Source of the DNA: Nemertoderma westbladi
Taxonomy: Eukaryota; Xenacoelomorpha; Nemertodermatida; Nemertodermatidae
Direction: 5' to 3'
Length of the DNA stretch: 64,000 nt
Assembly: GCA_032718475.1 (NCBI GenBank)
Contig: JAUCBJ010003708.1
Span: 1-64,000 of the forward strand
Every line of letters begins with the position of its first letter. Within the stretch, counting starts at the first letter, position 1. This document shows, in pieces, positions 13,801 through 25,900 of this stretch. The notes under the pieces were generated by a model, which saw only the letters and a program-made list of their open reading frames with translations, made no database searches and was not told the origin of the DNA. The translations under genes were made by a program, and so were the position numbers.

Positions 13801-15395
13801 TTTGTGGTTTTCTGTTCTACTTGTTTGTGGTTTTCTGTTCTACTTGTTTGTGGTTTTATATTCTACTTGTTTGTGGTTTTCTGTTCTACTTATTTGTGGT
13901 TTTCTGTTCTACTTATTTGTGGTTTTCTGTTCTACTTGTTTGTGGTTTTCTATTCTACTTGTTTGTGGTTTTCTGTTCTACTTGTTTGTGGTTTTCTGTT
14001 CTACTTGTTTGTGGTTTTATATTCTACTTGTTTGTGGTTTTCTGTTCTACTTGTTTGTGGTTTTCTGTTCTACATGTTTGTGGTTTTATATTCTACTTGT
14101 TTGTGGTTTACTGTTCTACTTGTTTGTGGTTTTCGTTCTACTTGTTTGTGGTTCTTTGTTCTACTTGTTTGTGGTTTTCTGTTCTACTTGTTTGTGGTTT
14201 ACTGTTCTACTTGTTTGTGGTTTTCTGTTCTACTTTTTTATGGTTTTCTGTTCTACTTGTTTGTGGTTTTCTGTTCTACTTATTTGTGGTTTTCTGTTCT
14301 ACTTTTTTATGGTTTTCTGTTCTACTTGTTTGTGGTTTTCTGTTCTACTTGTTTGTGGTCTTCTGTTCTACTTGTTTGTGGTTTTCTATTCTACTTGTTT
14401 GTGGTTCTCTGTTCTACTTGTTTGTGGTTTTCTGTTCTACTTTTTTATGGTTTTCTGTTCTACTTGTTTGTGGTTTTCTGTTCTACTTGTTTGTGGTCTT
14501 CTGTTCTACTTGTTTGTGGTTTTCTGTTCTACTTGTTTGTGGTTTTCGTTCTACTTGTTTGTGGTTTTCTGTTCTACTTGTTTGTGGTTTTCTGTTCTAC
14601 TTGTTTGTGGTTTACTGTTCTACTTGTTTGCGGTTCTCTGTTCTACTTATTTGTGGTTTTCTGTTCTACTCGTTTGTGGTTTTCTGTTCTACTCGTTTGT
14701 GGTTTTCTGTTCTACTTGTTTATGGTTTTCTGTTCTACTTGTTTGTGGTCTTCTGTTCTACTTGTTTGTGGTTTTCTGTTCTACTTGTTTGTGGTTCTCT
14801 GTTCTACTTGTTTGTGGTTTTCTGTTCTACTTTTTTATGGTTTTCTGTTCTACTTGTTTGTGGTCTTCTGTTCTACTTGTTTGTGGTTTTCTGTTCTACT
14901 TGTTTGTGGTTTTCGTTCTACTTGTTTGTGGTTTTCTGTTCTACTTGTTTGTGGTTTTCTGTTCTACTTGTTTGTGGTTCTCTGTTCTACTTGTTTGTGG
15001 TTTTCTGTTCTACTTTATTATGGTTTTCTGTTCTACTTGTTTGTGGTCTTCTGTTCTACTTGTTTGTGGTTTTCTATTCTACTTGTTTGTGGTTCTCTGT
15101 TCTACTTGTTTGTGGTTTTCTGTTCTACTTTTTTATGGTTTTCTGTTCTACTTGTTTGTGGTTTTCTGTTCTACTTTTTTGTGGTTTTCTATTCTACTTG
15201 TTTGTGGTTTTCTGTTCTACTTGTTTGTGGTTCTCTGTTCTACTTTTTTGTGGTTTTCTATTCTACTTGTTTGTAGTTTTCAACTTTAGAATTCTGTTCT
15301 ACTTGTTTGTGGTCTTCTGTTCTACTTTTTTATGGTTTTCTGTTCTACTTGTTTGTGGTTTTCTATTCTACTTGTTTGTGGTTTTCAACTTTAGA
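1830..15395 (+). repeat. Higher-order spacer inside the 23-bp array
   Basis: A recurrent spacer, TTTGTAGTTTTCAACTTTAG followed by AATTCTG, interrupts the array about 22 times (for example near 1834, 2444, 2848, 3047, 3577, 4285, 5207, 8243, 10256, 12399, 15273). It is usually followed by a GGTCTTC unit and a TTTATGG unit, giving a higher-order repeat. The spacer carries an EcoRI-type GAATTC and supplies stop codons in two of the three forward frames. That is why many open frames end at the same residues while the third runs through. A final copy lacking the GTAG change ends the array at about 15395. Confidence 0.9.
2461..3789 (+). repeat. 729-bp segmental duplication within the array
   Basis: The block from about 2461 to 3060 recurs at 3190 to 3789 with a constant offset of 729 bp. 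Variant units (AATTGTTTG, CTGATCTAC, TTTATGG and the spacer) appear in the same order, and the conceptual translations of the matching frames are identical. This is a recent duplication of a run of about 32 units by unequal exchange or slippage. Confidence 0.85.
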
Positions 15396-15972
15396 ATTAT
15401 CCGATATGTTTACAGTTCTCCTGTATTGAGTCTCGTTGTCTGTTTAAAGTCTACCTGCTGCGATTGGTAAAAATATATATTTTTGTAGAATTCAGTAGTA
15501 AAACGTTCGCAATGCGGGTCTAATGATTTAAATTGCTAGATTATAAAACATAAGTCAAAACTGTACTGCACGTAGTTATTTATTATATTTGGTTATATAA
15601 TAATTACCAACGTTGCAGAAATTGAATTTTCTAGAATTTGTAATTATATAAATAAATAATTATATATTGCGTGAGATTGTTGTAATTAGAAGGATCATGG
15701 GGTGAGTGAATATTGCAATAATAAATTATTAATTGTGGTTATTCGTTTGCTGAAGCGAGAAATTAAATGAAACTGGCTGGTACTGGTATAGACTGCGTAA
15801 TTTAATACTATATATATTATAGGGGCATTACTATTCTATGGGTTGGGTACCCACTTTTTGATCATTTTTTCATGGCTTTCTTCATGATGTTTTCTTGTTG
15901 CAGAACATATAATTGACCTTCTGACAAGATTTTAGCTTGTAATTTTATGTTAGCTACAGTAGTACTTTTTAA
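15396..15972. other. Non-coding AT-rich stretch
   Basis: Sequence between the minisatellite and the MITE. I see no gene, RNA gene or repeat unit here. Confidence 0.5.
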
Positions 15973-16330
15973 CCCGCCGAAGACCGTTTGATTCAGGTTA
16001 CACCCAGGACCGTTTGGGTCTTTTCAATGTTGATTAAGCATCGCCCTAACTTGGAAAATTGATGTGTTTACAGAATTCGACTTTGCAAAACTGTTATTTA
16101 TGAGTAAAACTATAATGGGCCATTTTGACCCAAACGGCCTTTGCCTAAATAATAAAAGTCAAATTAAAAAAAAAGTGTTAAAGTAAAAGTTGTGACCCGG
16201 TTACATTTGGATAGAGTATAAAAAAGTAGGAGAATTCATGAAATATTGTAAACCCAATCATTATATTGAATTTGTACAGTACATGTAAACTTTATTTTGG
16301 GTCAATTTGACCCAAACGGTCCTCGGCGGC
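15973..16330. mobile_element. piggyBac-like MITE (358 bp) flanked by TTAA
   Basis: The element starts CCCGCCGAAGACCGTTTG and ends in the inverted counterpart CAAACGGTCCTCGGCGGC. Both ends directly abut TTAA (15969-15972 and 16331-16334), the target duplication typical of piggyBac transposons. The interior has further copies of GACCCAAACGG in both orientations and no transposase. I infer a non-autonomous piggyBac-type element; the terminal repeat is imperfect at its first base and at one internal base. Confidence 0.8.
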
Positions 16331-16334
16331 TTAA

Positions 16335-16901
16335 GAGCTAACGAAAAAAATAATAATTGATAAATGGGAATAATATTTTGACCAACTTTTTTCTTGTGAA
16401 AATGGCTTTTATTAATATTATTATTATTACTCTTTAATCCAGACATTAGTGAAGTTGTCCATAAAAACATTTACGTACTTTAAACAAAACAAACAGATCA
16501 CAATAACAATAAAGCAGGACTAACTAACTACCCTACGTACAGTACAACCAATAAACTGTAAAGTCTCGCGTATGCGACTTTAATAAAGTTTCATATTTAC
16601 TTTCTAATATTGTCGTATTTTCCTACGATGATGGATAAACGCTATTCCTCTAGTGTTTGCTAATAATATTAGGCACAAGCTGTTTACAGTTTCAGGCACA
16701 GTTTTAGAATTTAAAATATCAATTAATATAAAATTAAGTTTCACAATCAGCAGCAGCAGTAGTATATGTACGCAAATGTTGTCGAAAATGTGAAGGTACT
16801 ATAGTGCAGTATGCGTACACCCCTCTCCACTACACCTAGTTCTTTATACTAACCAGTTTTTCATAATTTCATTGAATACTGTTGTATAATTATTTGTCAA
16901 A
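16335..16901. other. Upstream region of the predicted three-exon gene
   Basis: AT-rich DNA immediately 5' of the ATG at 16902. It presumably includes the promoter and 5' leader of the downstream gene. I see no convincing TATA box or initiator and no other gene. Confidence 0.3.
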
Positions 16902-19900
16902 ATGATATCTGTGGCAAAATTCCTCGAAGATGTGGTTAAATACCCATATATCCACACTGGAATTGTGTCGGATTGCATAGATAAGAATGAAAAAAAAAGA
17001 TGGCGGACTATTCGCCATCCAAAAGTGGTGAAGGAAAATGGGTACTGCAAAACAACAACGTTTAATGATATTGCAATTAAACTCACTGTAAAAGACAGCA
17101 CATGTCCTGATATGGATACTACATCTTTATACTACCGTGTAAAGGTTACAATAGTTGAAGAGTTTGTCGATGACAGTTCATCAATATTAATCAAGATTCT
17201 GAAACCACATAGATTTACAGATGAGTCATTACCATTTGAACACGAGATTCAAATTTTTGCTATAGGATTCAAACAGTTAAAACATAAGGTGAAAGTTTTC
17301 GCCTTTGATGAAGATACAACTAAAAAGCGAGAAATAGAAATTGTGTTTTATTTTAAAGATGTAGCTGAAGCTAAGTTGAATATGGTTGATGAATTAATGG
17401 GCCTGAAAGATACAGTTGAATGGAAATTCTACAAATTCTCTTCATTCGCACAGATTGCTAACTCTTTTACATCAATAGTGGAGCGAAGATGGGGCGAAAT
17501 GTACAGAGGACCCAAACAAGGTCCGGTACCCAACCTTCTCAAGGCTGCGGTCGTCTGGGTAGAAACCTTCGGCTTTGATAGCGATGACTTGTATGGAAAC
17601 ATCGAGACTTACGGCATTGAGTGCTCGAAAAAATTAGAAAAAAAATTTCTGAACAACATTGAAGAAAATAACCTCCTCCCCCTTGGAGAACAAGCATACG
17701 ATAAATGTAACCGATACATGGTCAGTAACATTGTTAGTGCATGTTATAAAACTCTTGTTACGATTATCGAATCCCAACCCAAATGTACCATTATGAAGAT
17801 AGAAAGCTCTCATCCTCTCTACAAACTGTTTCAATTATTTGATAATCATATTACAAAAGCATTTAGATATCGTGGTAAGTAAGTATGTACACGTTCGTGG
17901 GTCCTTCGCGCAGCACGAGGCTCGGTTATAAGATACAAATTAAAATTAAGCAATTCTATATATTTAAGATTTATTATACTATTTATACTCGGTATTTAAG
18001 AAATTTAACTTCACCGCCAATAAATCAAAGAAGAGAGGAAAGCCTTTAACCCCACTCTTGACCTGCAACACCCCAACCCAAACCCGAACAGAAGGCAGGT
18101 ATTAACATAAAATTTGTGTTTTAATAATATATAATAAATATATTTTAGGAGTAGAGGCGACCCAATTTTTAAAAAATATTAAAACTTACATTATGCCGAT
18201 AGTATTGATAGTGAAATATTAATTTACCAGTTTACGACGCTAACACCTCAACGAAATTATTATCCTGCCATATTCTACGAAACTACCGGTACTAATTCTA
18301 CATAAAGAAAGAGTCACGATTAAATAGTTCAGCTAATTATTTTGATAAACAATAAGCAAAGCTCTCTTAGTCAGGTTCATTACATTGCTGCCTTTGAGTC
18401 GTGGCGGGGTTTGCTGCATACCGTTCGTATTAAAACTAAACCTTCATTTCTGAAATAATAAATTCGATAGAATTCAGGACAGTACCAGTACCAATTGATG
18501 CAAAAACAGACGGGAACAATTGAATAATTAAATAAATATTTGAATTTATTAACGAGCTAATATACTATAACAAAAAAACAATACAATGCCTACATTGATC
18601 TAATCTTAATTAGGGTTTGGGCAACCACTAACGTCAATAAAAAATAACAAATTAGCAATCAGCTGTTTGGCATTGATTTCCCCTAGAGAGGGATGAATTT
18701 TTATTGCATCGAATCCACCTGTCCCTATCCATATTATATCAGTCAATAAGGTAACAAAGTCTTTATTACCACGTGGACGACACTGCGACAGGCAAACACC
18801 ACTGGCTGGCTAGTACACTAACAAACACTACTATAACTTAACTATAGAATGATCCATCCGAATTCACTTGACTTTCACTCACTTGACTTCACCTTTCACT
18901 CGCTTCGAATAGATTCTGTAGAGGTATCCGCCTACTGTTGTTACGGGTACGGGTCGACGCCGTTCGACAGAAAACGCTGCAGAGATTTGGGAGTTTGGGG
19001 CGAACATAAACATGAGCGTGAGTTAACGTGTGACAGTGCAGCTGTTGCACCCGAGCCGGAAGCTCGGAGCAGTGTCAAGGGCAATGTAAAAGCTTTTGTG
19101 GGATAACTGATTCGTTTGCCTTGCTAACCAGTTCCCCCCAGGCGCTGGAATACTCTAAAAAGGGATCTATAGCTCGAATAGTGCAAGCTACCGGCTGATT
19201 GGCTGATTTGCTGTACGAAGGGATCTGGGCTATGTTCAATCGTCCAACCAGCTTAGGAAGGTTGCCCCATAGCCCTGCTTTCTGTATCTGCCAATAGGAT
19301 TTGAGTTGGTTTTGATTTTGACCTATCACAGATCTACTGAACTGAATTTCCTATCTGTATGCTCATTCTCTGTGGTGGGTGGAATCTTTTGTAAATAAGG
19401 GTAGCTGGCATTCTTATAGTTATTCTTATCAGTGTTCAGTGTTGTTGGTTATTCTAAGCCAGGAAGAACGGCTCTGGAATCAATTGTTTTCAGACTTTAT
19501 AAGAAACATTAGTAGGCTTAGATTATAGAACGTATAACTGTTATCGGTCCAACTCGATCTTATCACAACATATCGTGTTGGTTTTATTCTAATCTTAACC
19601 TACCGTCTTACTGCTTTTATGGTTTGTAATTATCAGTGTTCAGTTTAGTTGGATGTTATTAGTTGAAGAATATCGTCAAATAACCCAAATTTCCCAATTT
19701 TCTTGATACAGTACAGGTTAGAGAGACAGTTTACATATAACGATTGCGACTTATATTATAGTGGTTTGTAGTGAATATAATGCTATTTGGTAGCCACTAC
19801 TTGAGTCAATTGCTATTCTCTTTATACGTGATCAAAGTCAGTGACTGTCGGCAAACCAGTGAGCAGTATTGTGCGGTACCGGTAGTGTGTATGATTGTGA

Positions 19901-22900
19901 GTGAGACTGATAACTAAGCATCTCCTAAAGAATGCGTCTCATACGTGAATTCTAAGCCATATCGTTGTGTTTGGTGTAAGTCATAACTTTGTTTACATAG
20001 ATAGAGCGCCACGTCCTAAAGGAACTGCTAATATTTCCCGAAAGTGAATAATATTTACCAGAGATTATATATTAGTGATCAATCGAATAATACAAGTAGG
20101 CTTCACTGCAATAAATCTAAGCATACGAATCCAGTCTCCCGGGTGTAACCATCGGGTGAATGAACGCGCACAGGCTGGCTTCGGCTAATGTTGTGTTTAT
20201 TTTGTATTAAATCTTGTCATCTTATAAAGTCAATTTACCAACTAAAGACATATAAATTTTGGCAGGTTAAACTGCTAAAGGTCTCCAAAAGCGCGTACAA
20301 TAACAGTTATTGATCTTATTGCAGTAAGCAATAAGGTTGCTAAGTACCGGTCTACCGGTAAACCAGAACCGGTACTTCTGTAGGTCAGTAGGCCCAACTG
20401 CCAGAACCGGTACTGCTGTAGGTCCGTAGGTCCAACTGTCAGAACCGGTACTTCTGTAGGTCAGTAGGCCCAACTGTCATAACCAGTACTGTTGTATAAG
20501 TACATTAGTATTATTCGATTTTGATTATTGTATAGCGGTAGGTCTTAGTACTTAATCGGGGACTGCAGCCCTGATTTTTTATTGAGATTCTACTTATTTC
20601 TGTCGGTTTTATTTCCTAGTAAGTTAATATTGAGCTGAAGACCTGTAAGTCTGCTCAGATTGTTCAGATCATTGTAGGCTGGACTGTTGTCTGACTGTTG
20701 TTAGGCTTGAAGATTACAGCGTGTGTAGAGTAGGTCTGATAGAGTGCCAGTTAGTAAGTTGGGGCAACTCGTAGTTGTAAGGTCAAACCCCCTGCTAAAG
20801 AATAAGTCGTACTACCGTATTAGCACGCATACTAACTAACAATTTCGGAATCTGCATATACTGTAGTTTATTTAGGCTTGATAGTAGTCCGTCAGCGTTT
20901 ATCCTGTATTGTTTGTATAGTCTGTTCAGGTACCGTAATATTATTCAGATATTTTGTAGGCTGGATTGTGGTCTGGCTGTTGTTGGGTCTGAGGGAATTG
21001 CTGCGTGTGTAGAGTAAGTCTGATAAAGTGCCAGTTAGTAAGTTGGGGCAACTCGTAGTTGTAAGGTCAACCCCCTCTTAAAGAATAAGTCGTACTACCG
21101 TATTAGCACGCATACTAACTAACAGTTTCGGAATCTGCACATACTGTAGTTTGTTTAGGCTTGATAGTAGTCTGCCAGCATTTAGTTTGTATTTTATTTG
21201 AGTATTCTGTACGGGTAGCGTAATATTTATTATTCAGAGTTTATGCGATTACTCGCAACATTCATGTCCCCAAGTTTATTCCTACAGTAATTGTGTTTGT
21301 TATACATACCGTTATAGTTAAATTAACCCCGGTACTACACGGGCTGCTTGGCGTAGGTAAAGACTGGTGACTTTGTGCCCCGGTCACTCCAGCAGATGCT
21401 GTGGTTCTTTTAACTGTTCAAGTATATTTAACTGCTGGTTATCTGTTTTACAAGTACTTGTACCTAATTTAGGGTTTAGTGTACAGTGCTTTCCGAAAGT
21501 AATTAGTGTAGGCATTATATTTGTGTTGTAAAGTGGTTGATAGGCACGTTCGTTAGCTCTATTAACTTCTAGGTAGGAACACTCCGTGATACATAACGTA
21601 GTACCTATAGCGATACGGCTGTAGGTCGTCAAGCGGTGGTATTTTTTCTATCTGGACAACGCAGTATATTTACTCCTGCTTATTATTTTCAAATACCGTA
21701 GTATCCTGTCTGTTGTAATAACCAGAAATTCTAACCTTTTGTTAGACTGGTTTGTAGTTCCCTGTAAAATTACCCTAAAAAATTTGTACGTAATATTTTG
21801 TTGTTGTGTTTAATTAGAGATTTAATCTCACTCGTATCGTAAGTAATTTGTAGATAAGTAACTTAGGAAGTAGAATTATTTGTTTTAGTGTCAAATAAGT
21901 AGCACTTCACTGAGAGCGCATAGCTTTTGTGTAAGTGATTACTTCTCAGAAATAGTAACATCTATTTCAATATTGTAACAAAACCCCTTATCAGGGTATA
22001 TATATATATATATTATAAATCAACTCAAAGGTTTATAAATTAGTAGGCCTGTCATACAACAATTAGGTCTTAATATCAGTTGGACTACTGCTAAAATAAC
22101 GGTAATAGAGTAAACTCAAGTAACTAAGTAACCTTATAATTTCAGAAATTCAATTATCCTAAATAATTGATATACCGGTATCTATAATAGGCTTATTATA
22201 TAGTTGTATATATTTGCACTGAAATTATATACCGGTATTCTGTGACAAACCTAGTCTGCAATACTTATATATACTATAAGTGTATACCGGTATCCTAATA
22301 TATTGTAATTAATTACCGGTACTAGGCCAACAGTCCTACTGAATTACTAGACTTGCTTTAACTGTAACTATAGCAGTAGGTATTCAACTGTACAAACAAA
22401 CATGTCTGACACAACCCAAACACTGTCAGATAGTCTCTTAGAAAGTGCTAGAATGAGTGTTAGACAGGGTCTTAAAAAGATCTGGGACTCAGCTAAGAGT
22501 ATAGAACGTCTGAGACCAAAGTCCAAGTCCCCTCCTACTGTAAGCAAGGTCATCCCTACAGTAGTAGTGTCAGACCCTAGGCTAGTAAAACAACGTAAGT
22601 CTATCCACGGCACTCAGTCCCAAATCGAGCGGGATCAAGAAGCAGCTGTCAAACAGCAGCAACATCCTAGCCAAGAACCTAGTTCTCAGCGGCCCGATAG
22701 CTCCAGTAGTTCGGATACTGTTGAGCGGACGCCCGAACGCGGAGCGAAGATGGTGGATACGGTTTATGATGAGCGGCCAACCTATGAAGAATCAACCGAC
22801 GCCACTTCTTCTCAAGAGGAAAGCGAAGGGACAGCAGAGAAGCCGCGAACTAGAGACGCTATTGACATCTATCTGTCAGACTATCAACGTTTTGTCGGAG

Positions 22901-25900
22901 ACGAAGAGTTGAGGAGACGACTGTCTGGACTTCGCCCTAATAGTGAAGGAACCAAGCTTGTGTTGGACGCAATCGATGCGGAAATGTTAGCTGCAAACAA
23001 AGCTAAATTTGATGAACAACTCCGCATCGCTAGAGCCCAGGAAGAACAAGTCCAGAAAAGACGAATAGAAGACAAAAGGGCCGCAGCAATAGCAGCGGCA
23101 ATGGCAACAGCAGAAGCGGACAGAAAAGCAGCAGAAGCAATGGCAATGGCCGAAGCAGACAGAAGGGCGGCAGAAGCAGCAGCCGAAGCAGACAGAAAAG
23201 CGGCAGTAGCAGCGGCAGCGGCCGAAGCAGAAAGAAAAGCGGCGGAGGCATTGGCAGAAGCAGAAAGGAGAGCGTCTGACGAGATCGCCCAGCTAGCGTT
23301 GGAAAATATTCAGGAAAGTCAAGATAGTATAAATAAACGGTTAACGGATAATCGAATGCAGATGATGAGTCGATCTACTTCCAAACGACAAGGCTATACA
23401 TCATCGGAGGAAGGAGAAACCACCGACCCTGAAGGCGGAGGAAATAGATCTCGTCTAAGTAGACGTAAAAGAACGTCTCTCCGTCAGAAATTGCCTGATT
23501 TGCCTCCAGCTGTTAGAAAACAGCTAGCTAGCACCGCCGTAGCGAATACAGAACACACAGACCGGATTGTTACTGTAAGTAGACTCCCTACTATAACAGA
23601 TGAGCCTGAAATAATTAGGCCTGTTCTCGAAGCCACCACTTCGGTGCTAGAGACACCTGTATTCCAGGGAGCAACCTCTAAATTCCCTTTACACAGCACG
23701 AAACTATCAGTGCCTAGTAGAACAGCCCCTGAAATGGTTCCTGTCATGGACTCCGAGCGAATGGATTGGTCGCCCGTAGTCCCTCGCCCGCCCGCCACAA
23801 CGTTGGCGACTCCCGCTTTGGCGGTCGAGTGGGTGGAGGAGGGACGGAGGGGGATGAATGTCCTGCTCGGACAGATGCAGGAGACGGTCCACCAGTTCAA
23901 GGGAACTGTCAGGGAAAGTAGGTTAGAGCTACAAGAAGTGCAGCAAAGTATCGCGCTAGAACGCGATAAATTAGTAAATGTAAAAAGGGGCATACCAACA
24001 CCCCCTGTAACAATGTGTCAACCTGTTAGGCCTGAAGTATTTCATGCGCAAGGTGTGGAGCCTACACGCATCTATACTGCTAGCGAAGTAGAAACTCCTA
24101 TAGCAAACCCTATTAAGGGTGATTATAAACCTGTTTGTAATGATATTCCCTATAGACCTGATAATAATCCGAGAAATTTATACACCGATAATTCGATATT
24201 AAATAACACGATGGCCCAAGAAAGTTTTACGCGTCAGATGGCTAGAACAGAAGCCCGCCAAGCGGTCAAAGTGGAAGAAATCGTCAAATTCAATGGAGAT
24301 GAGATGAAATGGTTACCTTTTAATGAATATTACGAAGATAGCATACAGAACTCTGTACTATCTAGCGGAGAGAAACTGAGATTCCTCATCAAATGTTTGG
24401 AAGGACCTCCCAAGTTAATGGCGTTGAAGTTTATTGGACATCCAAATGGATTAAGACAAGTTTGGGATACATTAAACACCAGGTATGGTAATAAGGATAA
24501 CATCGCTAAGTATTTGTATGCAAAACTAGTAGCCCCCCGAAAGTTCCTTAGTAACGAGATTATAGAGTTTTCCGATGAGATTCAGGAGATCTGTAGACAA
24601 TTGGATTGGTTAGGTAAGTCTCATGAATATCAGAGTTCTATGGTTATTGGAGCCATAGTCTCTACTTTACCAAAGGGTGGAGTATGTACTCGCTGGGACA
24701 AGAAAGTGTTGTATATGATGGAGCAACAACGACGGAGCCCTACCATGGCTGATCTCATGTCATTCCTAGACGGTGAGGTCAAATTACAACTCATAAAGCA
24801 GTCCAGAGAGAAAACATTGGAAAATCAGGTAAGTGAGAAACCCGTTTCTAGGAAAAGAATAATACCCGTGTGTTATACAGACGAGGGCGAAAGCCAGACC
24901 TCCCATGAGGACAGCGGGAAAGACACAGCAAGATCTTACTATGACCACAAAACCCCAAAAGACGTAAGTAAATACAAGTCTCGAACCAATAATAGGAGAG
25001 AACAGGTTGCCAAGACCCCTCCTCAGCCTCCCAACAGAATTCAGGTAAGAAAGCCCGAAGAACGAGCGAAAGTGCATAACATTACCCAAGGTAAAGTGAG
25101 TAACATCAAACCAAAATGTGCGCTGTGCGACGGGCCCCACCGTTTGAGTGCGTGTGCAGAATTCCTAAAGAAATCCCTGGCAGATAGACGTGGAGTCCTG
25201 TGGGATAAGCGGTTGTGTTATAACTGTCTCAGACGCGGACACCAGCGGCAAACCTGTTACTCTGACGCAAGGTGTGCTAAGTGCGGCGCGAAACATCATA
25301 GCTTGTTGCACACGGAATTCGAACGAAAAAGCCCGAGTCAGGTAAGTGAGCCCAAATCACATGTCCAATTCAGTGATGTGAACGACACTGACCAAAGTTC
25401 TGAGTGGGAAGGATTCTATACGGACGAATTCTCCGATGCCAACGAATCCTGTTATCTAATAAATACCGCAGTGTATCGAGCACTTACGTACGAAAAAGAC
25501 ACCGACACGGAGTTCCCCCCAACCACCTTTGACAGACAACCATCTTGGAAAGCTCCAACCTCCCACGTAGGAATACGAGAATTTCCTGTGGTACAGGTAA
25601 GAGTTCACGGTCATAATAAGAGTTACATAGTGAATGCCCTCCTTGACTCCGGCAGTACAGGAACATTCATCGACAAAGAACTAGCCGAGGACATCTTTGC
25701 TGGACAACCCAAATTCCGAACTAAGTTAAATATGTCTGGAATTATGCAAGTTTGGAAATCTACCATAACGGCAGATTACTATATAGGTGCGTTGTCCACC
25801 CCACAGGATAAATTAGGAGAACAAAGTATAAGGTCAGTAAAAATGGTGGCAATAAAGAACTTCGCTACTACCCAAGTAGAACCTTATAACTGGGACGAGG

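Larger units (their letters stand above)
276..15395 (+). repeat. 15-kb minisatellite array, 23-bp unit
   Basis: About 15.1 kb of head-to-tail copies of a 23-bp unit whose core reads TTCTACTTGTTTGTGG followed by TTTTCTG. By spacing this is roughly 650 copies. The plus strand is T/G-rich: the consensus has 14 T, 5 G, 3 C and 1 A. Common variants are CTTATTTG, CTTGCTTG, CTACATG, TATATTC for CTGTTC, GGTCTTC for GGTTTTC, and TTTTTTATGG. Some units are 22 bp (TTTTCGTTC) or shorter (near 9768). Variants cluster in blocks: CTTATTTG is dense at 6060-6620 and 9120-9660, TTTTTTATGG at 6820-7850 and 14230-15330, and CTGGTCTAC at 12840-12970. None of the three forward frames of the consensus contains a stop, so open frames of 500-1178 codons occur. 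I do not regard these as genes (see findings). Confidence 0.97.

Noticed and set aside
259..15470. Long open frames (up to 1178 codons) across the 23-bp array
   Set aside because: All frames are the same low-complexity repeat translation, with no domain, and the open state follows from the unit sequence. Not annotated as genes.
18849..19106. 85-codon open frame before the 5' LTR
   Set aside because: It runs into the LTR and has no homology or splice context.
23030..23251. Leucine-rich open frame on the minus strand
   Set aside because: It is the antisense shadow of the alanine/glutamate-rich coiled coil of Gag.
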